64,000 nt of DNA from Aureococcus anophagefferens. Taxonomy: Eukaryota > Sar > Pelagophyceae > Pelagomonadales > Pelagomonadaceae. The notes under the pieces are model-generated. The model did not search any database. It was given only the letters and a program-made list of their open reading frames with translations, and was not told where the DNA came from. This document shows positions 8,825 to 18,900 of this stretch, piece after piece. The DNA lies in contig NW_008705572.1 in the NCBI RefSeq assembly GCF_000186865.1, positions 517,384 to 581,383 on the forward strand, written 5' to 3'. Every line of letters begins with the position of its first letter. Positions within the stretch are counted from its first letter, which is position 1. Position numbers and translations under genes: made by a program.

Positions 8825-9634
8825 TCAGAAGCGGAGGTAGTTCGCGATGAGCGTGTCGACCTGGGGGAAGATCTCCGCGGGCTTCTTGGCCGCGTCGACG
8901 AGCTTGACGACGGGCTTGTAGTGCTCGAGGAGGGGCGTCGTCATCTCGTGGTAGCCCTTGAGGCGGCTCTGGAGCGCCTCCTTCGTGTCGTCGGCGCGCT
9001 GGCTCAGCGGCTCGCCGGACTCGTCGTCGAGCATGGTCTCGGCCGAGGGCTCGGCGCCCTCCGCGAGGGACTTGGGCGGCTTGAACTTGGCGTGGTAGGA
9101 CCGGCCCGACGCCTTGTGGATCCAGCGGCCGCAGATGCGCTCCTCGAGGTCCGCGTCCGGGACCTCGAGGCGCAGCACCATGGTCACGGACTCGCCCTTG
9201 GCCGCGAGCAGCGCGTCGAGCTTCTCCGCCTGGCCCACCGTGCGCGGGAAGCCGTCGAGCAGGAAGCCCCGGTGGCAGTCCGGCTGGTCGATGCGGTCCT
9301 TGATGATCGCGACGACCAAATCGTCGCTCACCAGGCCGCCGCTCTTCATGACGCCGTCGGCCTCCTTGCCGACGTCCGTGCCCGCGGCGACGGCGGCGCG
9401 CAGCATGTCGCCCGTGCTCAGCTGCGGCGTGCCGAGCTGCTCGACGATGCGGGGCGCCTGCGTGCCCTTGCCGGCGCCCGGCGGGCCGAAGAGGATGATG
9501 ATCGTGCGCTTCGTGTATTCCGTGAGCATGCCGCGGTAGCGCGTGACCTCGGCCTTGGCCGCCTCGAGGTCCGCGAGGTCGCTCGCATCCAGCGGCTTCG
9601 CCTTCTCGTCGGAGAGCGACGCGGCGGCGCCCAT
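8825..9634 (-). CDS. Adenylate kinase, long-LID type, with myristoylation-type N-terminus
   Basis: A 269-aa nucleoside monophosphate kinase (ATP + AMP <-> 2 ADP). The P-loop GPPGAGKGT (about residue 50), [10 protein letters not shown]-binding segment, GFPRT motif, and a long LID with [17 protein letters not shown] and PLSQRADD match the AK2-like eukaryotic long form; Cys4 zinc ligands are absent. A 40-residue extension precedes the core: MGAAAS (N-myristoylation context) then a short helix ([22 protein letters not shown]). The lipid-anchored start suggests a membrane- or flagellum-tethered isoform rather than a mitochondrial one; that is inference. The start is the first ATG of the frame. Confidence 0.9.
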   Translation of the reverse strand: MGAAASLSDEKAKPLDASDLADLEAAKAEVTRYRGMLTEYTKRTIIILFGPPGAGKGTQAPRIVEQLGTPQLSTGDMLRAAVAAGTDVGKEADGVMKSGGLVSDDLVVAIIKDRIDQPDCHRGFLLDGFPRTVGQAEKLDALLAAKGESVTMVLRLEVPDADLEERICGRWIHKASGRSYHAKFKPPKSLAEGAEPSAETMLDDESGEPLSQRADDTKEALQSRLKGYHEMTTPLLEHYKPVVKLVDAAKKPAEIFPQVDTLIANYLRF

Positions 9635-9767
9635 GGCTGCTGGGCTCTCAGAGCGTTAAAATAAATCTTCACAAAAAGGTTCAACGAAAAATGCACGTGG
9701 CGGCGCGCGCCGCTCCCCGCGCGAGAGACGAAGGCACAGGGGTGGCCGGTTTAAAATGGCGGCGCCC

Positions 9768-10561
9768 TCACGCCGCGCGGCCTTTGCGCCCCTGCGCGAG
9801 GAGGTGCGCGCGGTACGCGCCGGTGACGCCCGCGGGCAGCGGGGCCTTGGCGCGGAGGCGGCGCCGGCGGCGGATGGCGTCGTCGTTGGGCGCGTCGTCC
9901 GTGTGGGCGCGCTCCTGGCCGTAGTAGGGCTGCTCCTCGAGGCCCTCGGGGAGCGTGAGGTTGAGCGCGAGCATCGATTGCGCGAGCATGTTGATGTAGA
10001 GGGCCATCTGGACCTCCTGGTCCTCGCTGTCGAGGAGCCGCTCCTCCTGGTACTCGAGCAACCCCTCCTTCTCCCAGAGCTGGAACTCCTTCTCCTCGAG
10101 CACGGTCCGGACGTCGTCGAGCCCGAGCATGAGCGCCTCGCTGCTCTCCTTGAAGCTCGTGATGCGCGTCTTCTGCGCCTCGAGCGACAGGTCGTGCGCC
10201 GCCTTCCAGTCGTCGAGCTGGCTCGACATCTGCTTGAAGAGGTTCTGCGCGGGGGGGCGGCGCGGTCGCGCGGGGCGGGCGGCGCGCGGGGCGGCCGACG
10301 CGGCGCGCGCGCCTTGTAGTCGTCCTTCTCCGCCTTGAGGCGCATGTTCGTGCCCTTCATGGCCCCGCGGCTGTCCTTGAGCTTCGTCGAGTTGTGGTGC
10401 AGCCGCAGGTTCTCGGCGACGATGGTGCCGACGAAGGCCGCCACCATCAGCAGCACGACTTGGAAGAGCGTCTTCCGCGACACGATGACGTGCTGGGCGC
10501 CGCTGATGCACGTGAACTTCGACCCCGACGACTGCGGCTTCTCGCCCTTCTCTCCGTCCAT
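9768..10561 (-). CDS. Single-pass membrane coiled-coil protein, paralogue A (two exons)
   Basis: Two exons: 10561-10313 and 10244-9768, joined across a 68-nt GC-AG intron, giving about 241 aa. Order: polar N-terminus with SGAQHVIVSRK; one membrane segment (TLFQVVLLMVAAFVGTIVA); a long charged coiled coil; block EFQLWEKEGLLEYQEERL; then LNLTLPEGLEEQPYYG and a basic tail. No catalytic motif is seen. The gene at 10820-11416 aligns over its whole length and supports the splice: DDYK joined to NLFKQ matches DYRALFNK there. The start ATG directly follows a run of As in the transcript. Function unknown; an organelle or Golgi membrane tether is one possibility. Confidence 0.7.
10245..10312 (-). other. 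68-nt GC-AG intron
   Basis: In gene orientation the exon ends TACAAG, the intron starts GCGCGCG and ends CCGCGCAG. Its length (2 mod 3) is what is needed to join the frames used on either side, and the spliced protein aligns with the tandem paralogue with no gap. No GT donor fits. No target duplication is visible, so it is not called an introner. Confidence 0.75.
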
Positions 10562-10819
10562 TTTTTTTTTTTTTTTGCGGCGCGGCGCGACGACGGACGA
10601 CGGCCAACTTGGCAAACTTTTGGCTCGCCGCGATGCCCACGCGGTCTCGCCGCAGGCGCAGGCGCGCGCGACTTGTCCGCGGCGCACGCCGCGCGCAAGG
10701 CGCCATAGGGTCTGGGACCGCACGCCCCCGCTGCTGCTCGGCTCTGGAAAACGACGATAAAGGGGGGGAAGCCCCGCCGCCGCGCGCCGCCGCGCGCGGT
10801 CCGGGAGCGCGAAGCCGCC

Positions 10820-11416
10820 CTAGTCCTGGTCCCGTTTCAGCTCGAGCGCGTCGATGTCCGGGCCGTCGGCGTCGTCGGTCTTCCCGGCGGCGCCGTAGTA
10901 GGGCTGGTCCGTGAGCCCCTCCGGGAGCGTCGCGTTCTTGGCCAGGAGCGCCGCGGCCATGCCGTTGATGAAGCCGCTCATCTCGAGCTCGAGGTCCTCC
11001 GTGTTCATGAGGCGCTCCTCCTGGTACTCGAGGAGGCCCTCCTTCTCCCAGAGCTGGAACTCCTTCTCCTCGAGGAGGTCCTGCATGGACTGGAGGCCCT
11101 CGAGGAGCCGCGTCGCGAGCTGGTGGAAGCTCCCGACCTGGTCCTTGCTCAGGTCTCTGTCCGTGCCCTTGCCCTCGTCCTGGTCGAGCTGCCACGTGAG
11201 CTTGTTGAAGAGGGCCCGGTAGTCCTCCTGCTCGCCCTCGAGCTGCTTGTTGCTCTTGGCGACGGACTTCGTCTTCTGGTGGAGGAACGTCTCGACGCGC
11301 CGCGAGTAGACGTGGTTCGACACGAGCACGCCCGTGAACCCGCCGAGGAGCGCCAGGAGCGACACGGCGAGGATCTTCTTCGGGATGATGAGGTGCGAGC
11401 TCCCGGACACGATCAT
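10820..11416 (-). CDS. Single-pass membrane coiled-coil protein, paralogue B
   Basis: A 198-aa intronless relative of the gene downstream at 9768-10561. It begins MIVSGSSHLIIPKKILA, has one membrane segment (VSLLALLGGFTGVLVS), a charged coiled coil and the same C-terminal blocks EFQLWEKEGLLEYQEERL and LPEGLTDQPYYG, then an acidic end (ADGPDIDALELKRDQD) where paralogue A is basic. The two genes lie head to tail on the minus strand, 260 bp apart, so they arose by tandem duplication; the 18-residue block is the most conserved part and is probably the functional contact. Not recognised as a named family. Confidence 0.75.
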   Translation of the reverse strand: MIVSGSSHLIIPKKILAVSLLALLGGFTGVLVSNHVYSRRVETFLHQKTKSVAKSNKQLEGEQEDYRALFNKLTWQLDQDEGKGTDRDLSKDQVGSFHQLATRLLEGLQSMQDLLEEKEFQLWEKEGLLEYQEERLMNTEDLELEMSGFINGMAAALLAKNATLPEGLTDQPYYGAAGKTDDADGPDIDALELKRDQD

Positions 11417-11685
11417 CGCGCGAGGCGGTCGCGCCGCGCGGAGCGTCGCCGGCGCGCGGTCAAAAAAGGGCCGACGGCGGTCGCGGCAGTCGCCGGGCGC
11501 GGGTCACGGAGCGGGCGCCGGCGTCGACGAGTGCGTCGAATGCGTTCCCGCGTTGCGCCAACCGGCGGCTATCAATAATTATTGCGCGCAGCCCAAGCGA
11601 TTGCGATGCGTGTTGGCGGCACTTCGGCTGCATCTTCGACCCGCAATCGATGTTGAACTCCGCCGCTCTGCGAAAAAACACCGCG

Positions 11686-12942
11686 TTACCAGTCGTTGAG
11701 GAACTGCTCCTCGCGCGCGTTCTGCATGCGGGCGCGGAGCTTCGACTTGCGCGGCGGCGGCTGGAGGGGCCCCATGGCCGGGGGCGCGGGCATGGGCGCG
11801 GTGAGCGTCCGGGAGAACATGCGCGGGTTGCCCTGCTTGTCGCGGGCGTCGCTCTTGCGCTCGATGGGCCCCGTCTTGGAGAACTTGGCCTTGCCCGGCG
11901 GCGACGGGAGGAGCGCCGCGGCCGCGGCGCGCGCGGCGCGCGGCGGCGACGCCGTCTCCGGCGCCGCGGGCTCGTCGATGAGCTGGCGGACGAGGTCCGT
12001 GACGGGCGACGCCACGACCTGGGGCGACGCCGGCGCGCCCGGCGGCCGCTTCGCCCGCGCGAGGACGCCCTTGACGTCGCGGCGGTGCTCGATCGCGAGC
12101 CACCGCTCCTCGAGCAGCTTCCCGATCTCGCGGAGCTCGGGCAGCGACGGCGGCGCCGGCGCGCCGTCGCTCGGCCGGGGCGCACCGCCCTGGGCGCGCT
12201 CGACGACGGCCTCGTCGACGCGGTCGAAGGTCGCCGTGAGGTCGTCGATCTCCCGGAGGAGGTCCTCGGCCTCGGCGTCGAGCAGGCTCCGCACCTCCGC
12301 GAGCACCTCGTCGAAGGTCTCGACGTTGAGGCTCTTGCGCAGGGCCTCGACCTCCTTGCGCCGCGTCGGCGCCTTGTCCGCGGTGCCCGGCCGCGCGGGC
12401 GACCGCGGCGCCTTCGACGGCGACGACTCGCGCGCCTCGGGCTCCGCGTCCGCGCGCTTGCTCGCGAGGTAGCGCCGGACGCGCGCGTCCTTCTCCGCCG
12501 ACGGCGCCTCGCCCTGCTCGCCGAGGTAGTCCAAGAGCATGGCGATCTTGCGCTCGAGCATGTCGCGCTCGGGGCCGCCGCTGAGGAGCAAGGCGCCGCT
12601 CGCGGACCGCCGCGCGGCGTCGGCGCCGTCGTCGAGGGGCGCCGCGTTCTCCGAGGCGTAGCCCTCGACGATCTCCCGCAACGCGTCGGCCTCGGCGCGC
12701 AGGTCCCCGCACTTCTCCATGCGCTCCTCGCCCACGGCGCGCGCGAGCTCGGGCAGCTCCGACGCCGGCACGAGGGACGCGATGACGGCCCAGACGCCGG
12801 CCATGGCGCCCGCCCGGGTCGGCGTCGGCGGCCCCGCGGTCGCGTCCCCGGCCCCGGCCCCGGCCCCGGCGGGCGACCCCGCAGAAAAACGGCCTGGGGC
12901 GGCCGCCCAGCGTCGAGTTGTGTGTGAGTAGCTCTTCAACAT
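11686..12942 (-). CDS. Hypothetical helical/coiled-coil protein
   Basis: A 418-aa frame with a Gly/Ala/Pro-rich start. An internal Met (MAGVWAVIASLVPASEL, near 12804) is a plausible alternative start because the first 46 residues are low complexity. Helix-rich blocks include GEERMEKCGDLRAEADALREI, ERDMLERKIAMLLDYLGEQ, and ETFDEVLAEVRSLLDAEAED, separated by Ser/Pro/Ala linkers. The C-terminus is basic and conserved-looking (PPPRKSKLRARMQNAREEQF). No enzyme motif or membrane segment is seen. It is divergent from the RING gene starting at 13027, 84 bp away, with which it must share a promoter. I do not recognise the family. Confidence 0.55.
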   Translation of the reverse strand: MLKSYSHTTRRWAAAPGRFSAGSPAGAGAGAGDATAGPPTPTRAGAMAGVWAVIASLVPASELPELARAVGEERMEKCGDLRAEADALREIVEGYASENAAPLDDGADAARRSASGALLLSGGPERDMLERKIAMLLDYLGEQGEAPSAEKDARVRRYLASKRADAEPEARESSPSKAPRSPARPGTADKAPTRRKEVEALRKSLNVETFDEVLAEVRSLLDAEAEDLLREIDDLTATFDRVDEAVVERAQGGAPRPSDGAPAPPSLPELREIGKLLEERWLAIEHRRDVKGVLARAKRPPGAPASPQVVASPVTDLVRQLIDEPAAPETASPPRAARAAAAALLPSPPGKAKFSKTGPIERKSDARDKQGNPRMFSRTLTAPMPAPPAMGPLQPPPRKSKLRARMQNAREEQFLNDW

Positions 12943-13026
12943 ATTCTAATATCTTTTTAACCGCACGGGAGCCCCGTCTTCTGCTGCCTCTCGCAGACCG
13001 ACGACCTCCGCGCAGCGCCCCGGGGG

Positions 13027-15814
13027 ATGAGCGACGCCGAGGGCCCCGCGCCCGCGCCGGCGGCGGACGAGGAGGCCCCGGGGCTCGCCGAGGCCGCGGG
13101 CGCCCGGCTCGAGGCGCTGGCCGCGGCGGCCCAGGGCGCCGCCGTCGAGGGCGGCGAGGCCGTGCGGGCGCGGCTCGTCGGGGAGGCCGCGCCCGCCGGG
13201 CTCCCCGGGGACGAGGCGCCCGCCGACGACGACGCGGCCGTCGCCGAGGCCGCCGACGGCGGCGACGGCGGCGCGCCGGACCGGGGGTCCGCGTCCGAGA
13301 GCTGCCGCGCGGTCGGCGCCGCGATGGTGCTCCCGCACGTCTTCGGCTGCCTCTTCTTCGTGCTCCTGCTCGTCAAGCTCCGGGACCCGCGATCGCTCGC
13401 CTGGGCCGCCGTCTTCCTGCCGCTCCTCTGCGCGGACCTGAGCTCCTTCGCGCGGCGCGCGGACGAGACGCGCGCGGCGCTCAAGGGCCTCGACGACGCG
13501 CGGGAGACGGGCGTCATCCCGCCCGACGCCCTCGACCAGATGCGCGGCGGCGCCGGCGGCGCGCCCGTCGCGCCGGAGAACGCCGGCGGCGACGTCGAGG
13601 CGCCGCCGCTCGCGCCCGTCGTGGCGCCCGCGGCGGCGCGCGCGCCGCTCGCGCTGTCCGAGCCGGCCCTCGCGCCCCTCCTGCTCAACGTCCTGCGGCC
13701 CGCGGCGCACGCCGTCGACGCCGTCGGCGTCGCCGGCGCCAAGGCCGCCGTCTGCGCCTACCTCAGCGGCGCCGCGGCCGCGTGGACCGTCGAGGAGCTG
13801 TTATTTCCGTTCTGGGCCGCGACGGTCGCGTCGTCCGCGCTCCGCGGGCTCGGCGGCATGCTCCGGCGGGACCTGGAGCGCCGCGCGCGCCTCGCGGACC
13901 TGCGGCGCCAGCGCGGCGGCGAGCTCGACGCGCCGAGCCGGCCGCGGCGCCGCCGCCGGCCCGACGTCGCGCCCGAGCCGCGGCCCGAGCCGGCCGCGGC
14001 GGCCCCGGCGACGCCCCGCGACGGCGACGCCGCGCCGGCGGCGGCGGAGACACCCGACGACGACGACGACGACGCGTCGCGCGCGGACGACGACGAGCCC
14101 GACGCGGCCGCGAAGCGCGCCGCGGCGTTCGCGTGCGGCTTCGTCGCGCACTGCGCGTGCCGCGCGGTCCAGCCGGCGCTCGTCGCCGCGAAGCTCGACG
14201 GCGACTTGGACGCGACCTGGGGCCTCGTCTTCGCGCCGGCCTGGGGCGTGCTGGCCATCTTCGTCGGCGTCGCGACGACGCTCTGCAACTGCGCGCCGCT
14301 CCTAAGCGCGGGCATGCCCGCGCGCGTGCGGCGCCGCGCCGTGCGCCTCGTGAGCCTGTGCGCGGCGCAGCTGCTCGTGCTCGCGGGCTGCAGCTTCCTC
14401 TTCCTCCTCGCGCGAGCCAGGGCGGGAAAAGGGTGCGAACTTCCCAACTTCAAAGGCTCCTCTCTCGGCCGTTTTCCGCTCGTTTCGGCTGATATTTGGA
14501 CGAGCGATCATCCTTCGGAACGGTCTCGAAGCGTGGACGCCTTTTTCGGAACGCGCGCGCGCGGAACACTCACGTTGAAGCGACGTTGAATCACCCCTTT
14601 CCCGCCCAGGCGCTCGCGCGGCGCCTCGACGCGGACGAGGCGCACCGCGGCCGCGTCGACCGCGTCTGGGACCGGCGCGACTGCGGCGCGCTCGAGGCGG
14701 CGTCGCTCGCCGGCGACGCCTACGGCGCCCTGCCGGCGCTCAACGTGACGGCGGCCTTCGACTCGCTCTGCGGGGCGCTGGACAAGCGCGACGCGAAGTC
14801 GTCGCCGACGACGGACGCGATCCTGCTGCCCGTCATCTGCATGTACGCGGCGCTCTTCGTGCTCCACCCCCTCGTCCTCCGGGACAGCAAGAAGTTCCAG
14901 CAGGTCGTCCAGATCGTCGTCATCGAGGCCGACGACGGCCTCGCGGAGGCGCGCGCGCAGCTCGCGCGGCAGCAATTGCAGGGCGTCTTCGAGCTCAGCG
15001 GCGCGCCGCGGTCCATGATCGGCGTCGAGGACGATTCCGTGTTGGTGGAGGCCCTGGCCATGCCCACGCGGCTCCTCAAGCACTCGTCGACGCTCTACGC
15101 GCGCGCGGCCGTCGCGCCGCTCGACGTCGACGACGCGCTCCCTCCTCTCGGGCTCCAGCTCCCGGACCTCAAGGCCGCCGCGGCGCCCCCGGACCTCGAC
15201 GACGCGCCGGAGACGCCGAGGAAGCCGCCCCGCAAGGTGCTGGAGGCGCCCGCGGCGCCGGAGGACGACGGCGCGGCCGCGGCCGGCGACGGCGGCGCCG
15301 CGCCCGAGGTCGGCGACGGCGACGACGACGACGACGCGAGCCTCGGGTCGTCGGCCTGCGAGTCGTCGATCTTCGACGACGGCGCGCTCGACGCGGACCT
15401 CGACGCGCCGCCGCCGCGCCGCGCCGCGTCGCCCGTCAAGGACAAGCACCTCTGCTACGTCTGCTGCCTCGCGCGGCGCAACGCGGTCATCATGGAGTGC
15501 GGCCACGGCGGCCTCTGCTTCGAGTGCGGCAAGTCGCTCGCCCAGCGCCACCCGCGTACGTGCCAGCGTCCTGTGGCCGTGAAGATTTTCGAGAGATTTT
15601 AGGTGGGAAAACAATGAAAACACCGTCATGCTTGGTAGGCACGTGCCCGATATGTCGCGGGCCCATCTCCTCCGTGCTGAAGGTCGAGCGCCGCGAGCGC
15701 GGCTCCTCGCTCGTCATCTCCAACGAGGGCGTCGTCGTCACGACGCGCGCGAGCGACGAGCCGCCGTCGCCCGCCGCCGACGACGCGGTCCCGCCGACGA
15801 CGACGACGCTCTAG
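13027..15814 (+). CDS. Polytopic membrane RING-finger protein (three exons, two introners)
   Basis: Exons 13027-14409, 14610-15555 and 15639-15814 give an 834-aa protein. Acidic/Ala-rich N-terminus, then several membrane segments (AMVLPHVFGCLFFVLLLVKL, SLAWAAVFLPLLCADL, VFAPAWGVLAIFVGVATTL, LVSLCAAQLLVLAGCSFLF, ILLPVICMYAALFVLHPLVL), an acidic cytosolic linker and a C-terminal C3HC4 RING (CYVCC...CGHGGLCFECG...CPICRGPI, about residues 742-795). It is predicted to be a membrane-bound E3 ubiquitin ligase. Both introns are transposon insertions: the first sits at the end of a membrane helix, the second inside the RING between the sixth and seventh cysteine ligands. Splicing from the 8-bp target copy to the element's AG restores the RING exactly (RTCPIC). 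Confidence 0.8.
14418..14609 (+). mobile_element. 192-bp introner forming intron 1 of the RING gene
   Basis: Ends are CAGGGCGGGAAAAGGGTG and CACCCCTTTCCCGCCCAG, an 18-bp terminal inverted repeat with two mismatches. Flanks are GCGCGAGC (14410-14417) and GCGCTCGC (14610-14617), an imperfect 8-bp duplication (6/8). The intron is read as 14410-14609: a GC donor from the left flank and CAG from the element end; its 200 nt are 2 mod 3, as the flanking frames require. It is in the opposite orientation to the copy at 31493. Confidence 0.85.
15564..15638 (+). mobile_element. 75-bp short introner forming intron 2 of the RING gene
   Basis: Starts CAGCGTCCTGTGGCCGTG and ends CATGCTTGGTAG, the same ends as the 80-bp copy at 37645. 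Flanking 8-mers are GTACGTGC (15556-15563) and GCACGTGC (15639-15646), 7/8 identical. The single difference turns the donor dinucleotide from GC to GT. Intron 15556-15638 (83 nt, 2 mod 3) restores both the frame and the RING motif. Confidence 0.85.
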
Positions 15815-15938
15815 GTAGCGGCGTTTGTAAGCGGAACGATCTTAGCGTGGCGAGCGCATCGGTGGTCTCGTGGTATAGTGTCAGCGGCTTTGGGCTTTCG
15901 CGCGCGTGTGGAACCTGGCGGCTTTCTTGGCGGGCTTC

Positions 15939-18900
15939 TTAAGATCGAGAAAGCCATCGCCCAAGGAGGCTGGCTTCTTGCGACCCGTTGTCGGCATGGA
16001 GACGAAGTTGAGTCTGCATTTCCTCCTCGAGATTCCAGACGCGCGCCGTTTTATCCTGGCTCGCAGTGATCGCGCGCTTGCCGCAAGGCGTAACACAAAT
16101 ACCGTTGACCCAGTACGTGTGGCCCTCGAGCGTGAGAATGCACGTGCCGTCAACGAGATTCCAGACCTTGGCCGAATTGTCACCGCTCGCGGTGAGCGCG
16201 CGCTTTCCGTCGGGCGTGACGCAGATATCGTTGACCCAGTCCGTGTGACCCTCAAGCGTGAGGACACACTTGGCTGTATCGATGTGCCAGACTTTGGCGC
16301 TGTAGTCACGGCTCGCGGTGAGCGCGCGATTTCCGTCTGGCGTAACGCAAATTGATTCAATGTAGTGCTCGTGACCCTCAGGGTAGTGCTCGTGACGCTC
16401 AAGCGTGCGAAGTAATTTGCCAGTGTCGAGACGCCAGACTTTGGCCGTTGCATCGCGGCTCGCGGTGAGCACTCTCGCGTTGTCCACAACGCAGACAGAA
16501 TTCACATAGTCTCCATGGCCCTCGAGAGTGAAAAGGAAATCATCCGTGGCGAGGTCCCAAATTTTGGCAGTTTTGTCGGCGCTCCCGGTGACGGCGTGCG
16601 TTCCGTCGAGAGTGAAGCACACGGCGCGGACAACTCCTGAATGACCTACCAGCGGGCGCAGACAGTTGCCGGTTTTGAGGTCCCAGAGCTTGGCGGTGTT
16701 GTCACAGCTCCCGGTGAGAGCGCGCTGCCCGTCGGGCGAAACGCAGACGTCAGTTACGTAGTTCTTGTGAGGGAGGTCGAGGCTGCACTCGCCGTCGAGG
16801 AGATTCCATAATTTTGCTGACTTATCGTTGCTGCCGGTGAGCGCGTAACACCCATCTGGCGTGACGCAGACGGCGTTGACGAAGCTGCGGTGCGTTGACG
16901 TAGCTGGCGGCTGACGTAGCGGGCCGACAAATTTGCTCTCGGCTCCATTGGCCTTCGCGTGACCGTCGAGTTTGCGGATGCAGCTAGCATCAAGAAGATT
17001 CCAGACCTTGGTGGTCTTGTCGCGACTCCCCGTGAGCGCAAAGTTGCCATCCTTGGACACGGAGACGGAAGATATGGGCATCGTGTGCCCCTCGATCGGA
17101 TATCCGCGGATGCACGTGCCGTCATCGAGTTTCCAGAGTCTCAAAGTTTTGTCGCCGCTCGCCGTGAGCGCGTAGTCATTGGGTGTGACGCCGACGGCGT
17201 TCACGTTATCTTTGTGTCCCTCGAGCGTGTGAGCGCAGACACCGTTCGCAATGTGCCAGACTTTCGCGGTCTTGTCGCCGCTCGCCGTGAGCACTCGATC
17301 CTCGCCGAGCGTCAAGCAAACCGCGTGAATTATGCCCGCATGCCCACGGACTCCGCCCAGCGGGGTCACGCACCTCTCGGTCGCGACCTCCCAGATTTTA
17401 GCTTTGAAGTCCTCGCTCGCGGTCACCGCGAGCCTCGCGTCATGTGTCACGCAAACTGAAGAAACGGCCTTCGCATGGCCCGAGAGCGTCGCGACGCAAA
17501 TGCCAGTCTCGAGATCCCAGACCTTGGCGGTTCTATCACGGCTCCCAGTGACAAGGCGCGTCCCGTCTGGCGTGACGCAGACGGATTCCACGGCCTGCGT
17601 GTGGTGCTCCTCGAGCGTGAGGACGCACTCCCCGGTGACAAGGTTCCAGACCTTGGCGGTTTTGTCCTTGCTCGCAGTGATCGCACAGCCCTTCTCTCCG
17701 CCATACGCGCAGACAGCGGTGACTCGATCGGTGTGGCCCTCGAGCGTGTGGATGCACACGCCGTTCGCGAGGTCCCAAAGTTTCGCGGTGCAGTCGCGGC
17801 TCGCAGACAGCCCGCGCTCGTTGCCCGCGAAGCAGACGGACGTGACGTATTCCGTGTGGCCATCGCCCACATCATCGACACTGCGCGTGCTTGATTGGGG
17901 CGAGTTGCTCTGCAGCGCCGCGCTCGCGTGGTCCACCTCGCGGCAGATCTCGGCCTCGCTGTGGGCACTGCAGTCCTCGGAGTTGCGCTTGGAGAAGGGC
18001 GCCTCGGCCTGCCAGGGCTGGCCGGGGGCGAGGGGGAGGTTCTCCGCGGTCTCGCGCATTGCCAATTCCGTGTCCTCGTCGAAGCGCTTGTCGTCGTCGT
18101 CGCGGTGCTCGCGCGGGAGCCCGCGCGGGGGCGCCGCGGCGGCCTTCGGATGCACGGCCGCGCGGCTCACGTACGCGCCCGGCCAGTCACCGTTCACCGC
18201 GACGCCGTACAGCGTCAGAATCTCCAGCAGGACCTTCATCTTCTCGACGCCGTACAGCGGCAGGGGCACGCCGTGGACCTTTTTGAAGGCAGCTGGCAGT
18301 CCAGACGCGAAGATCGAGCCCGAGTCCGCCGCGTCGCAGAGCTCGAGCACTTGGCCGGCGAGGGCCTGGAGCTGCGCCGGCGATGCGTGGCAGTTCTTGG
18401 GGTTGAGCGACAGCTTCGGCGCGGCGGCGTTCGGAGGCGGCGGCGCCGCCGCGAGGCCCGCGCCCGCCTCGGCGGCGACGCCGGGCGGCTTCGGCGAGAC
18501 GGCCTTCTTCTTTTTCGGCGCGCCGGCCTTCGGATGCGCCGCCGCCGCCGCCGCGCGGCTCACGTACGCGCCGGGCCAGTCGCCGCCCACCACAACGCCG
18601 GGCAGCATCTGCAGCAGGACCTTCATCGTGACGCCGTAGAGCGGCAGGTCCTTGCCGTAAGCCTTCTTGAAGGCGGGCGCCAGGTTCGAGACCATGATTG
18701 AGCCCGTCCGCTCCGCGCCGCAGAGCTCGATCACATGGGCGGCGAGGTTCTGGAGCTCCGCCGGCGACGCGGTGCAGTGATCGGGGTTGAGCGACCCCTT
18801 CGGCGCGGCGGCCTTCGGACGCGACGGTCCTGCGAAGACCGAACCCCCGACGCCGCCTCCGAAGGGAGCACTGCTGCTGCTAGCAGGGCCGCCTGTTCCA

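Noticed and set aside
10245..10312. The paralogue A intron as another introner
   Set aside because: No 8-bp duplication and no CAG-type inverted ends; the right flank does not begin with GC.
15860..15900. tRNA-like string tggtctcgtggtatagtgtc
   Set aside because: It resembles the 5' half of an acidic tRNA, but there is no matching T-arm GGTTCGA or acceptor complement downstream.
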